The notes beneath the pieces were generated by a model, which did no database searches, was not told the DNA's origin, and saw only the letters and a list, made by a program, of their open reading frames with translations. This document shows positions 1-6,868 of a stretch of 22,825 bases of DNA, piece after piece. How positions within the stretch are numbered: position 1 is the first letter of the stretch; each line of letters opens with the position of its first letter. The position numbers were made by a program, and so were the translations under genes. This DNA comes from DATJWY01 sp035500775 (GTDB lineage Bacteria > Pseudomonadota > Alphaproteobacteria > Acetobacterales > Acetobacteraceae): contig DATJWY010000246.1 of the NCBI GenBank assembly GCA_035500775.1, positions 1 through 22,825 on the forward strand. Direction: 5' to 3'.

Positions 1-145
1 CATAGGTGTCGATGCTCGGGTTCTGACCATCATCGGGGTTCCACCGATAGATCCTGAACTCGCGAACCCGCTTGGCGCCAGGGGCGGCGCGGAAGGTCCG
101 GCCCTGCCCGATCGTGCTGTTCTTGGGCAGCGTGAAGGTGGCCAT
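1..145 (-). CDS. sdhB: Succinate dehydrogenase iron-sulfur subunit (SdhB), N-terminal part only
   Basis: Iron-sulfur subunit of complex II, which passes electrons from SdhA's FAD to the quinone site in SdhC/SdhD. Only the first 48 codons are inside the window; the gene runs off the left edge. The visible N-terminus (MATFTLPKNSTIGQG, then VREFRIYRWNPDDGQNPSID) is the usual start of alphaproteobacterial SdhB, including the beta-strand and the 'NPDD..P.ID.Y' stretch that precede the 2Fe-2S domain. The cluster-binding cysteines lie outside the window. The ATG at 145 is preceded by AAGGA in the 14-nt gap after the sdhA stop, so the two genes are almost certainly co-transcribed and translationally close. 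Last gene of the sdhCDAB order. Confidence 0.93.
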   Translation of the reverse strand, partial: MATFTLPKNSTIGQGRTFRAAPGAKRVREFRIYRWNPDDGQNPSIDTY

Positions 146-159
146 CTTCTTTGCTTTCC

Positions 160-1971
160 TTAGTACACGCGCTTCTTGGGCGGGAAGACCTGGACCTCGT
201 TGGTCAGGGTCTGCATCTTGACCGGGCGGTAGTCGAGCCGGACCGAGCCGTCATCCTCCACCCAGGAGAGGGTGTGCTTCATCCAGTTATGGTCGTCGCG
301 TTCCGGATAGTCGTCATGCGCCTGGGCGCCGCGGCTTTCCTTGCGGGCCTCCGCGCTCACGATGGTGGCGATCGCGTTGCGCATCAGGTTCTGCAGCTCG
401 AGCGCCTCGACCAGATCGGAGTTCCAGATCAGGCTGCGATCACTCACCGCCATGTCGGAGAGGCCGCCCCAGATCTGCTCCATCTTGCCGACGCCTTCAG
501 TGAGGCTCTTGCTGTTGCGGAACACCGCCGCATGCGCCTGCATGGCGCGCTGCATGGAGTCGCGCAGCTTGGCGACGCTGGTGCCGCCCTTCGCGTTGCG
601 CGTCCAGTCGAAGCGGTCCAGGCTCTCCTGGCCGGCATTGGCGGTGAGCGAGGGCTGGGTCGCGCCCGGCTTGACGATCTCCGCCGCCCGGTGCGCCGCG
701 GCGCGGCCGAACACCACGAGGTCGAGCAGCGAGTTGGTGCCGAGCCGGTTGGCGCCGTGCACGGAAACGCACGCCGCCTCGCCGACCGCCATCAGGCCGG
801 GCACCACCCGGTCCGGGTTCTCCGGAGTCGGGTTCAGCACTTCGCCGCGGTAATTCGTGGGGATGCCGCCCATGTTGTAGTGCACGGTCGGCAGAACCGG
901 GATCGGCTCCTTGGTGACGTCCACGCCGGCGAAGATGCGCGCCGTCTCGGAGATGCCCGGCAGGCGCTCATGCAGGAGGTCGGCGCCGAGATGCTCAAGG
1001 TGCAGAAGGATGTGGTCCTTGTTCGGACCCACGCCGCGGCCTTCGTTGATCTCGATCGTCATCGAGCGGCTGACCACGTCGCGGCTCGCCAGATCCTTCG
1101 CGGTCGGCGCGTAGCGCTCCATGAAGCGCTCGCCCTCGCTGTTGGTCAGGTAGCCGCCTTCACCGCGGCAGCCCTCGGTCATCAGGCAGCCGGCGGGGAA
1201 GATGCCGGTCGGGTGGAACTGCACGAACTCCATGTCCTGCGTCGGCAGGCCGGCGCGCAACGCCATGCCGCCGCCATCACCGGTACAGGTATGGGCCGAG
1301 GTGCAGGAGAGGAAGGCGCGGCCATAGCCGCCGGTTGCCAGCACCACGAGCTGGGCGCGGAAGCGATGGATGGTGCCGTCTTCCAGGCACCAGGCGGTGA
1401 CGCCGCGAACGGTGCCGTCATCGTCCATGATCAGGTCGAGGGCGAAATACTCGACGAAGAACTCGACGTCGTGCTTCAGGCACTGCTGGTAGAGCGTGTG
1501 CAGGATGGCGTGGCCGGTGCGGTCGGCGGCGGCGCAGGCACGCTGCGCCGGCGTCTTGCCGTATTCCTGCATGTGGCCGCCGAACGGGCGCTGATAGATC
1601 TTGCCGTCTTCCGTGCGGCTGAACGGAACGCCAAAATGTTCCAGTTCGTAAACGGCGGGGACGGCCTCGCGGCACATGTACTCGATGGCGTCCTGGTCGC
1701 CGAGCCAGTCCGACCCCTTGACGGTGTCGTACATGTGCCAGCGCCAGTCATCCGGGCCCATGTTGCCAAGCGACGCGCCGATACCACCCTGGGCCGCCAC
1801 GGTGTGGCTGCGGGTGGGGAAAACCTTGGTGATGCAGGCCGTCTTCAGCCCTGCGGCGCCCATGCCCAGCGTCGCGCGCAAGCCCGCGCCGCCGGCGCCG
1901 ACCACCACGACATCGTAGGTATGATCGATAATCGTGTATGCGCCCTGGGAGGGCTTGGTGATGGCGTTCAT
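160..1971 (-). CDS. sdhA: Succinate dehydrogenase flavoprotein subunit (SdhA)
   Basis: Catalytic subunit of complex II: oxidises succinate to fumarate in the TCA cycle on the cytoplasmic face of the inner membrane. 603 aa, full length for the family. The FAD-binding dinucleotide fold is at residues 25-30 (GAGGAG). The covalent FAD-histidine motif RSHTVAAQGG puts the flavin-linked His at 56. The active-site region contains QFHPTGI (His253) and LASRDVVSR (the catalytic arginine near 297), and PTVHYNMGG lies in the capping/FAD region. The ATG at 1971 is followed directly by the family N-terminus. The upstream spacer carries AGGAC-type purines. It sits 55 nt after sdhD and 14 nt before sdhB. Nothing suggests damage. 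Confidence 0.98.
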   Translation of the reverse strand: MNAITKPSQGAYTIIDHTYDVVVVGAGGAGLRATLGMGAAGLKTACITKVFPTRSHTVAAQGGIGASLGNMGPDDWRWHMYDTVKGSDWLGDQDAIEYMCREAVPAVYELEHFGVPFSRTEDGKIYQRPFGGHMQEYGKTPAQRACAAADRTGHAILHTLYQQCLKHDVEFFVEYFALDLIMDDDGTVRGVTAWCLEDGTIHRFRAQLVVLATGGYGRAFLSCTSAHTCTGDGGGMALRAGLPTQDMEFVQFHPTGIFPAGCLMTEGCRGEGGYLTNSEGERFMERYAPTAKDLASRDVVSRSMTIEINEGRGVGPNKDHILLHLEHLGADLLHERLPGISETARIFAGVDVTKEPIPVLPTVHYNMGGIPTNYRGEVLNPTPENPDRVVPGLMAVGEAACVSVHGANRLGTNSLLDLVVFGRAAAHRAAEIVKPGATQPSLTANAGQESLDRFDWTRNAKGGTSVAKLRDSMQRAMQAHAAVFRNSKSLTEGVGKMEQIWGGLSDMAVSDRSLIWNSDLVEALELQNLMRNAIATIVSAEARKESRGAQAHDDYPERDDHNWMKHTLSWVEDDGSVRLDYRPVKMQTLTNEVQVFPPKKRVY

Positions 1972-2026
1972 CGTTCGTCCGTCCTGTCTACGGCGCCCGC
2001 GAAGCCGCGGACGCCGTGAAGTTCCT

Positions 2027-2422
2027 TCAGAAGGTCAGCTTCAGCACAGAAACCGCGGCGAGCAGGCCGAGCAGCAGGGAAAGCCCCTTGATGCCCATGA
2101 CCGTGGCGCCCCGAAGCTGCGTGTCGTGGATGTAGTCCTCGACAACCACTTGCAAACCCAGTTGCAGGTGCTGGAATGTCGCGGCGATCAGCGCCAGGAG
2201 CAGGGCGGCGTGCCAGGGGCGGCCGATCCAGTGCACCACCGTGGCATGATCCGCGCCGAGCAGACCCATCACCGACAGAACGAACCAGACGGTCAGCGGC
2301 ACCAGGGCGACGGCGGTGGCCCGCTGCACCCACCAATGCTCGGCGCCCGACTTTGCGGCGCCCAGGCCGCGCACGCGGCCGAGCGGGCTACGCATGACGT
2401 CGATATGAATTTTTTCCTGCAT
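2027..2422 (-). CDS. sdhD: Succinate dehydrogenase membrane anchor subunit (SdhD)
   Basis: Small hydrophobic anchor of complex II that with SdhC binds haem b and ubiquinone. 131 aa from the start chosen here. Three membrane segments are visible (about residues 37-55, 70-88 and 106-127). The conserved 'HLQLGLQVVVEDYIH' stretch carries the Asp97-Tyr98 pair equivalent to the quinone-site DY of other SdhD proteins. Start: an ATG at 2434 shares one base with the sdhC stop (TAATG) but has no Shine-Dalgarno. The ATG at 2422, four codons in, has GGGGA five bases upstream and is preferred; the longer form would be 135 aa. Second gene of the operon. Confidence 0.94.
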   Translation of the reverse strand: MQEKIHIDVMRSPLGRVRGLGAAKSGAEHWWVQRATAVALVPLTVWFVLSVMGLLGADHATVVHWIGRPWHAALLLALIAATFQHLQLGLQVVVEDYIHDTQLRGATVMGIKGLSLLLGLLAAVSVLKLTF

Positions 2423-2433
2423 GACCGTCCCCA

Positions 2434-2865
2434 TTACCAGATGATGAGGCCGACGAGCCAGACGAGCAGGGTCGCGGCGGCGGCGGCGATCATCACGACC
2501 CGGCTGCTCGGGTTCAGCGTCTCATGCTCGAAGCCGTAGCCGTGATCCCAGGCCAGGTGACGCAGGCCGGAAAACAGGTGGTAGAAGAGGGACGCGGTCC
2601 AGCCGAACAGCATCAGCACGCCGAGCCAGGAGCCGAGAAACCATTGCACGGCGGCAAAGGATTTCGGCGAGGACGCAGCGGCGACCAGCCACCACACGAG
2701 GATCAGGGCCCCCGCCGACAGCGCGACGCCGGTCGCGCGGTGGAGGATGGAGGCGGCCATCGTGATCGGCCAACGATAGATTTGCAGGTGCGGCGAGAGC
2801 GGCCGGCGGACCAGCCGCCCATCGCTCGCTTTCGCCACCATCAGCGCTTCGCGGACGTCTTTCAT
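2434..2865 (-). CDS. sdhC: Succinate dehydrogenase cytochrome b556 subunit (SdhC)
   Basis: Haem b/quinone-binding anchor of complex II. 143 aa with three membrane helices (about 36-62, 74-97 and 122-142). Signature elements are RPLSPHLQIYRWPIT, SILHRATG (Ser39 and Arg43 near the quinone) and HLFSGLRHLAWDHG, where His96 is the expected haem ligand. Start: the frame is open to a TTG at 2928, but that codon lies in the candidate -35 box, and family members begin near MKDVREA, so ATG 2865 is chosen. GGAGA lies 13 nt upstream, rather far for a Shine-Dalgarno; an in-frame ATG at 2841 is less likely. First gene of the sdh operon; its stop overlaps the first possible sdhD ATG. Confidence 0.94.
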   Translation of the reverse strand: MKDVREALMVAKASDGRLVRRPLSPHLQIYRWPITMAASILHRATGVALSAGALILVWWLVAAASSPKSFAAVQWFLGSWLGVLMLFGWTASLFYHLFSGLRHLAWDHGYGFEHETLNPSSRVVMIAAAAATLLVWLVGLIIW

Positions 2866-2899
2866 GGCGTGGATCGGGTCTCCGTCAGGCTTTTCGGCT

Positions 2900-2928
2900 G
2901 CATTACGCCTGGCGCCAGGAGCGGTCAA
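2900..2928 (-). promoter_or_regulatory. Candidate sigma70-type promoter of sdhCDAB
   Basis: Read on the minus strand, TTGACC (2928-2923) matches five of six -35 consensus bases. It is followed after 17 nt by TAATGC (2905-2900), a weak -10. Transcription would begin near 2893, about 28 nt before the sdhC ATG. The -10 is poor, so this is a proposal from spacing and position only. Confidence 0.4.
2908..2919. promoter_or_regulatory. Perfect 12-bp palindrome in the sdh promoter spacer (operator-like)
   Basis: CCTGGCGCCAGG is an exact palindrome placed between the candidate -35 and -10 of sdhCDAB, where a bound repressor would block polymerase. I do not recognise the binding protein. In GC-rich DNA a 12-bp palindrome can arise by chance. 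Confidence 0.35.
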
Positions 2929-3031
2929 TTGACGGACGGAGACGGGTAGGGTGTCGCTTTTGGCGGAGCAGGCAGGGCGCCCCGGGGGCGGGCCTATTTA
3001 TCGGCCGTACATCTTGGCCGGTCGAGAAAGT

Positions 3032-3181
3032 CCATGGCTCTGCCCTGGACCCGCTGGGGCCGTACGGCCCCAGACCCCACGAATTTAAGGGAATCAAATG
3101 GTTGGGGGCTGGGGCCTCAAGGCCCCGTCGTGCGAGTGCACGCCTGCGCGCGACGGGGGACCAGGGGGCAAAGCCCCCTGG
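3032..3181. repeat. Paired double-hairpin repeat, copy I (REPIN-like)
   Basis: Lies in the 451-bp gap between sdhC and asd, which holds no gene. Left half: a short imperfect hairpin (3032-3048, arms CCATGGC/GCCCTGG), the linker ACCCG, then a perfect 20-nt palindrome (3054-3073, CTGGGGCCG-TA-CGGCCCCAG). Right half, in mirror order: hairpin GGGGCC-TCAA-GGCCCC (3111-3126), extended by CGTCG (3126-3130) pairing with CGACG (3151-3155), then a perfect 9-bp hairpin CCAGGGGGC-AAA-GCCCCCTGG (3161-3181). The left half matches copy IV (22692-22732) in order, linker and stem sequence. The remaining gap (3182-3316) shows nothing else. Confidence 0.75.
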
Positions 3182-3316
3182 CCTTACCGCGGTCAAGACA
3201 TAAGGCCGCTGATATCAGTCCTGGATTTCCAAGGACATCGGGCGTTCCGCGTGGGCGTGGGGAAATATCCCGGCTCGCGGATGCTGCCCCGCGCCGAACG
3301 CAAGGCGGAACCGGAG

Positions 3317-4348
3317 TCAGCCCGCCTTTTTCGCCAGCAGCCCGCGCGCCACTAACGTTTCCGCGATCTGCACCGCGTTCAGCGCCGCGCCCTTCCGCAG
3401 GTTGTCGGAAACGCACCAGAAGGCGAGGCCATTTTCCACCGTCGGGTCACGGCGGAGCCGGCTGACATAGGTCGCATCCTCGCCGACGCATTCCGCCGGG
3501 GTGATGTAGCCGCCGTCGTCACGGGTATCGAGCACGGTCACGCCCGGCGCCGCGCGCAGCGCCGCGCGCGCCTCCTCGACATCGACCGGCCGCTCGAACT
3601 CCACCGTCACCGCCTCGGAATGCCCGATGAACACCGGAACACGCACGCAGGTGGCGAGCACCTTGATGTCGGGGTCGAGGATCTTGCGGGTCTCGACCAC
3701 CATCTTCCACTCTTCCTTGGTCGACCCGTCCTCAATGAACTTGTCGATGTGCGGAATGCAGTTGAAGGCGATGTTCTTGGTGAACACCTCGGTCTTGGCC
3801 GGATCGTGCACGAAGCTCGCGCGGGTGTTCGCGAAAAGCTCGTCCATGCCTTCCTTGCCGGCGCCGGAGACCGACTGGTAGGTCGCGACGACCACGCGCT
3901 TCACCCGGTAGAGATCGTGCAGCGGCTTCAGCGCCACGAGCATCTGGATGGTGCTGCAGTTCGGATTGGCGATGATGCCGCGCTTGGCATAGTTGGCCAG
4001 CGCCCCCGGGTTCACCTCCGGCACGACGAGCGGAATGTCCGGCTCCATGCGGAAATGGCTGGTGTTGTCGATGACAACGCAGCCGGCGGCGGCGGCGCGC
4101 GGCGCGTGAATCGCCGAGACCGAGGCGCCCGGGCTGAACAGGCCGATATCCCAGCCCTGGAAATCGAACGTGTCCAGGCCCTGCACCCGCAGCACCTGTT
4201 TCTCGCCGAAGGAAACTTCCTGCCCGGCCGAGCGGCCGGATGCGATCGCCGCCACTTCCGCGACGGGGAACTGCCGCTCGGCCAGGGTTTTGAGTATTTC
4301 GCGCCCGACTGCTCCGGTGGCGCCGACAACCGCGACCCTGTAGGCCAT
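3317..4348 (-). CDS. asd: Aspartate-semialdehyde dehydrogenase
   Basis: Reduces aspartyl phosphate to aspartate semialdehyde with NADPH, the branch point to lysine, diaminopimelate, threonine and methionine. 343 aa, normal length. The N-terminal Rossmann motif GATGAVG is at 9-15. Catalytic Cys131 lies in NPNCST. The substrate arginine is in CVRVPV (236) and the acid/base histidine in GHSEAV (243). The start is ATG 4348, preceded by AGGAGAAGG at good spacing; the frame stays open upstream to 4405 but that part is not family-like. Single-gene unit: the next minus-strand gene (sdhC) is about 450 bp away across a repeat. A weak promoter (TTGCGC, 18 nt, TATGTC) can be drawn just upstream but is not convincing. 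Confidence 0.97.
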   Translation of the reverse strand: MAYRVAVVGATGAVGREILKTLAERQFPVAEVAAIASGRSAGQEVSFGEKQVLRVQGLDTFDFQGWDIGLFSPGASVSAIHAPRAAAAGCVVIDNTSHFRMEPDIPLVVPEVNPGALANYAKRGIIANPNCSTIQMLVALKPLHDLYRVKRVVVATYQSVSGAGKEGMDELFANTRASFVHDPAKTEVFTKNIAFNCIPHIDKFIEDGSTKEEWKMVVETRKILDPDIKVLATCVRVPVFIGHSEAVTVEFERPVDVEEARAALRAAPGVTVLDTRDDGGYITPAECVGEDATYVSRLRRDPTVENGLAFWCVSDNLRKGAALNAVQIAETLVARGLLAKKAG

Positions 4349-4865
4349 AGACCCTTCTCCTGATTGAAGCGGCGAGACATACCGGCGAGGGTGGCTCCGG
4401 CGCAAGCGCCGCCATGCGGGGGCGGGGGTTGCACATCGGGGCGGGACGCCTCCGCCGCCCGGCGCGCCTCGGCCGGGGTAATCCGGCGTTGCGGCGCGGC
4501 CGCGGTCGTCTCCTCCGACGCGGGGGTGGCGCGTGATGCCGGCGCCGGCCGCTGTTGCGGTGCGGCGGCATTCGTAACGCTTGCATCGGTTAATCGCGTT
4601 CCGTGCGGTTACGAAAGAGTGGTTTTACCGTGCGTTAGCATAGTGAAACCATTCGGGCCTTTGTTTTTGCGACGAGTTTTATTTGTTTTTGCGACGAGTT
4701 TTATCAGCCGAGGCGAATGATGCCGCCCGCGATTCACTCTTGGGTATCCCCGCCTAACCTCGCTTTTTCACATGTTCGGCAGGCCGGAGTGCGGCCAAGA
4801 GTAAGTGATTTGCCGATGGCCAATGAATTCACCACCAAGATTGCACGGAATCAGGAGATGAGCCC
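4349..4865. other. Divergent intergenic region between asd and cdh, no convincing gene
   Basis: 517 bp. The asd-proximal half is very GC-rich; the cdh-proximal half is markedly AT-richer. It contains an imperfect inverted repeat GGTTTTAC (4621-4628) / GTGAAACC (4643-4650) and the 22-bp tandem duplication described separately. A minus-strand Ala/Pro-rich reading frame crosses 4434-4610 but has no usable start and runs into asd out of frame, so it is not called. Shine-Dalgarno AGGAG of cdh is at 4853-4857. Confidence 0.6.
4660..4703. repeat. Perfect 22-bp tandem duplication
   Basis: Two exact head-to-tail copies (4660-4681 and 4682-4703) of an AT-rich unit whose core is ttgtttttgcgacgagtt, followed by one more matching base. 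It stands out sharply from the GC-rich surroundings and lies about 160 bp upstream of cdh. It could be a doubled regulator site or a recent slippage product. Two units without a spacer do not make a CRISPR. Confidence 0.9.
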
Positions 4866-5720
4866 ATGCACCGCCACGCGCGTGTTCCGCTTATCGGCGT
4901 TGTCCCGTCGGTGGCGCGACATAACGCTTGCCGCGTGCTCGCAAGTGGGAGAGCCTTCGCCCTCGTTCTCGCCGCGGCATCATTCGTGCCGTTCCTCCAC
5001 ACACCGGCCCGCGCGCAGACAACAGAGCCGCCTCAAGCGGCAGCGTGTCCGCTCGAGCCCAAGCCGAATACGCTGTGGTCGCTTGCGCAGTGCTGCGCAC
5101 CGAATCCGTCGACCAGTAATGAATGCCTTTATGTCGACAGGGGCAAAGGCAAATTCTTCATTGTTAAAGACACCGACAAGGCTAAGACTAACGCCTATCT
5201 GATCATCCCGACCGACAAGGTGACAGGGGTCGACGCTCCACAGATCTTCAATGACCCGGTTGTAAACTTCTGGGACTACGGGTGGAAAGAGTCGCAATAC
5301 TACCTGAAAAAACCCAAGAATCTATCCACGGGCCTTGCGATCAACTCCGAGTCTGTGCGCGACCAGAACCAGTTGCACATCCACATTTCATGCGTGAACC
5401 CCCTGGTCGCTAAGGCCCTGGCCGACAACGACCCGAACATCGCCAAGGCCACTGAGGCGAACCCATTTAAGCTCCAGCTCGGAACGCACAACAACATCTA
5501 CGAGGCGGTGAAGGTGAAAAGCCTGACCGGGGACAACAGCCCGTTCAATGTAGTCCGTCAATTTCCGCACGTACAGGGCGATATGAAGGATCAGAGCATC
5601 GCCGTGGTCGAATCGAAAATCGCTAGTGGGTATTATGTGCTGGACAACTACTATGAAGCCGGCATCAAACATAGCGGCGATGCGGAGGAGCTTCTCGACC
5701 AGAACTGCCCCACAAAGTGA
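4866..5720 (+). CDS. cdh: CDP-diacylglycerol pyrophosphatase, exported (Cdh family)
   Basis: Family role: hydrolyses CDP-diacylglycerol to phosphatidate and CMP at the periplasmic side of the inner membrane. 284 aa. The N-terminus is long and basic, then a hydrophobic stretch (about 31-45) ends at ARA|QT near residue 50, a typical Sec signal peptide, so the mature enzyme should be periplasmic. The mature part has the Cdh pattern: a conserved Cys-rich N-terminal segment, YLIIPTDKVTGVDAP, a Trp/Tyr block, then QLHIHISC (His171-x-His173-x-Ser-Cys176), the HIT-like catalytic signature of this family. ATG 4866 has AGGAG eight bases upstream. Base and codon use look less GC-biased than in neighbouring genes, and it stands alone, suggesting acquisition by transfer. 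Other HIT-like hydrolase activity is possible. Confidence 0.85.
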   Translation: MHRHARVPLIGVVPSVARHNACRVLASGRAFALVLAAASFVPFLHTPARAQTTEPPQAAACPLEPKPNTLWSLAQCCAPNPSTSNECLYVDRGKGKFFIVKDTDKAKTNAYLIIPTDKVTGVDAPQIFNDPVVNFWDYGWKESQYYLKKPKNLSTGLAINSESVRDQNQLHIHISCVNPLVAKALADNDPNIAKATEANPFKLQLGTHNNIYEAVKVKSLTGDNSPFNVVRQFPHVQGDMKDQSIAVVESKIASGYYVLDNYYEAGIKHSGDAEELLDQNCPTK

Positions 5721-6175
5721 TGGCGCCACGGCCGATCCAGCGGCGCTGACGCTCGCCCGCCGATAGGCCACGGCAAAGCAGCCGGGACTGCTCCGGATCG
5801 ATCCCCACGAAGCGCAGATGGACGACGCCTCTATTCTGTCCGACGACCTCGACCGGCAGTGGCGGCAAGCGGGGGATTGTCAGGACGCCCCAGGACAGCC
5901 TCGGGGCGAAGCCACCCCATTTGACGGGGCGGCTCCGCCCAGCGAAATGTTGGCCATCCAGGCATCCGACCGCGGCGCGACCCTGGGCGGCAACATCAAG
6001 GGGCACCACGATCGGCACCCAGCCGGGCGCCAAGATCAATGCCCCCATCGACTTCGACCAGACCGAGCCTGTCGCCGTCGAGCGTCAGCCGGAGGTCGTG
6101 CAGCCAGATTCGGGCCGGGAGCCTCCCTGGCGCGCGTTACCGTTCCGCGAAAGTCAGGATTTCTGCTCCGCGACA
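5721..6175. other. Gene-poor, apparently decayed DNA between cdh and the signalling cluster
   Basis: 455 bp with no ORF I can defend. A minus-strand frame (6048 to 5665, 127 codons) runs into the 3' end of cdh. Its middle (PPLPVEVVGQNRGVVHLRF) faintly resembles the C-terminal strands of PilZ domains found on some alphaproteobacterial chemoreceptors. A second minus-strand frame just upstream ends at a stop near where the first begins, as in a frameshifted relic. Neither has a Shine-Dalgarno. A small hairpin GGGCGG-CT-CCGCCC lies at 5927-5940. The PilZ idea is a guess from pattern only. Confidence 0.35.
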
Positions 6176-6868
6176 TCAGGGGGCGGCGAGCGCGATGCAG
6201 ACGACCGCGACATCGTCCTCGGCCGCCTGGCTGTTCGGGGTGCGGTCCAGCAGGGCCTCGACCTCCCGCGCGGCGCATCGTGCGGCCTCCGGCAGGCGCC
6301 GGCGCTCGGCGAGGGCGATCGCCGGCGCCAGGCTGGCGGCGATCAGGGGCGGGCTGATCGTCTCGTCCTGGCCCGCATGCTCGCAGAGCCTGTCACTGAA
6401 CATACAGAGTATGCCCGGGCCGGGCAGGGGCATGGACTGATCCCGATAGGCCGCGTCCGGCTTGAGGCCGAGCGGCAGGCCGCCCCCTTCGGCGGGGCTG
6501 GTGCGCCGCCACGTATCCGCCGCGCCGCGGGCGAGCGCGTGGTCCCGCACGGGGCGTTCCGGCCGCGCGCACGGCATCCGGCTGGCGGCGCCGGATGCGG
6601 CGGCGTGGCGCGGGGCCTGCAAGCAGATGACGCGCGGCATGGCGCGGCCGACGGTCGTGAGATGTTGCAGGAGCCTGGTCGCGGCATCCGTCGGCACCGC
6701 CTCGTCCAGAATGACAAGTTCCACCGGGGCGCTGCGGCTGAGGAGGATCGCCTCGTCCGGGGTGCGGGCGAAGAGCAACGGCGTGAGCCCCGCGTCCAGC
6801 AGCCAGTCGGCGATGCGTGATCCTTCCCGCATGTCCGGGTGGAGCAGCAGCGTGCGGCTGTTCAACAT
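6176..6868 (-). CDS. Receiver-PP2C (RsbU-like) protein with most of the phosphatase domain missing
   Basis: 230 aa. Residues 5-90 look like a degenerate response-regulator receiver domain: the phospho-acceptor position is kept (Asp55 in LVILDEAVP), but the acidic pair is reduced to one Asp (12) and no T/S-K switch is evident. Residues 128-230 match only the C-terminal part of a SpoIIE/PP2C phosphatase: GGGLPLGL, then LPGPGILCMFSDRLCEH, then EDDVAVVCIAL. Full proteins of this type carry another 100-150 residues between the two parts, including the first metal-binding aspartates; here about 35 unrelated residues join them. The usual S-D-G metal motif reads S-D-R (158-160). The product is probably catalytically dead or a pseudogene kept in frame. 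ATG 6868 overlaps the upstream kinase gene by 7 nt and has GGAG seven bases before it. Confidence 0.7.
   Translation of the reverse strand: MLNSRTLLLHPDMREGSRIADWLLDAGLTPLLFARTPDEAILLSRSAPVELVILDEAVPTDAATRLLQHLTTVGRAMPRVICLQAPRHAAASGAASRMPCARPERPVRDHALARGAADTWRRTSPAEGGGLPLGLKPDAAYRDQSMPLPGPGILCMFSDRLCEHAGQDETISPPLIAASLAPAIALAERRRLPEAARCAAREVEALLDRTPNSQAAEDDVAVVCIALAAP

Noticed and set aside
151..2019. Long plus-strand open frame opposite sdhA (622 codons)
   Set aside because: Shadow of sdhA in GC-rich DNA: Ala/Arg/Gly/His-rich, no known domain, no Shine-Dalgarno, fully antisense to a canonical gene.
4012..4610. Minus-strand Ala/Pro-rich frame upstream of and into asd
   Set aside because: No usable start after its stop near 4600, no Shine-Dalgarno, and it continues out of frame through asd.
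4660..4703. CRISPR-like repeat
   Set aside because: Only two abutting copies with no spacers and no cas genes.
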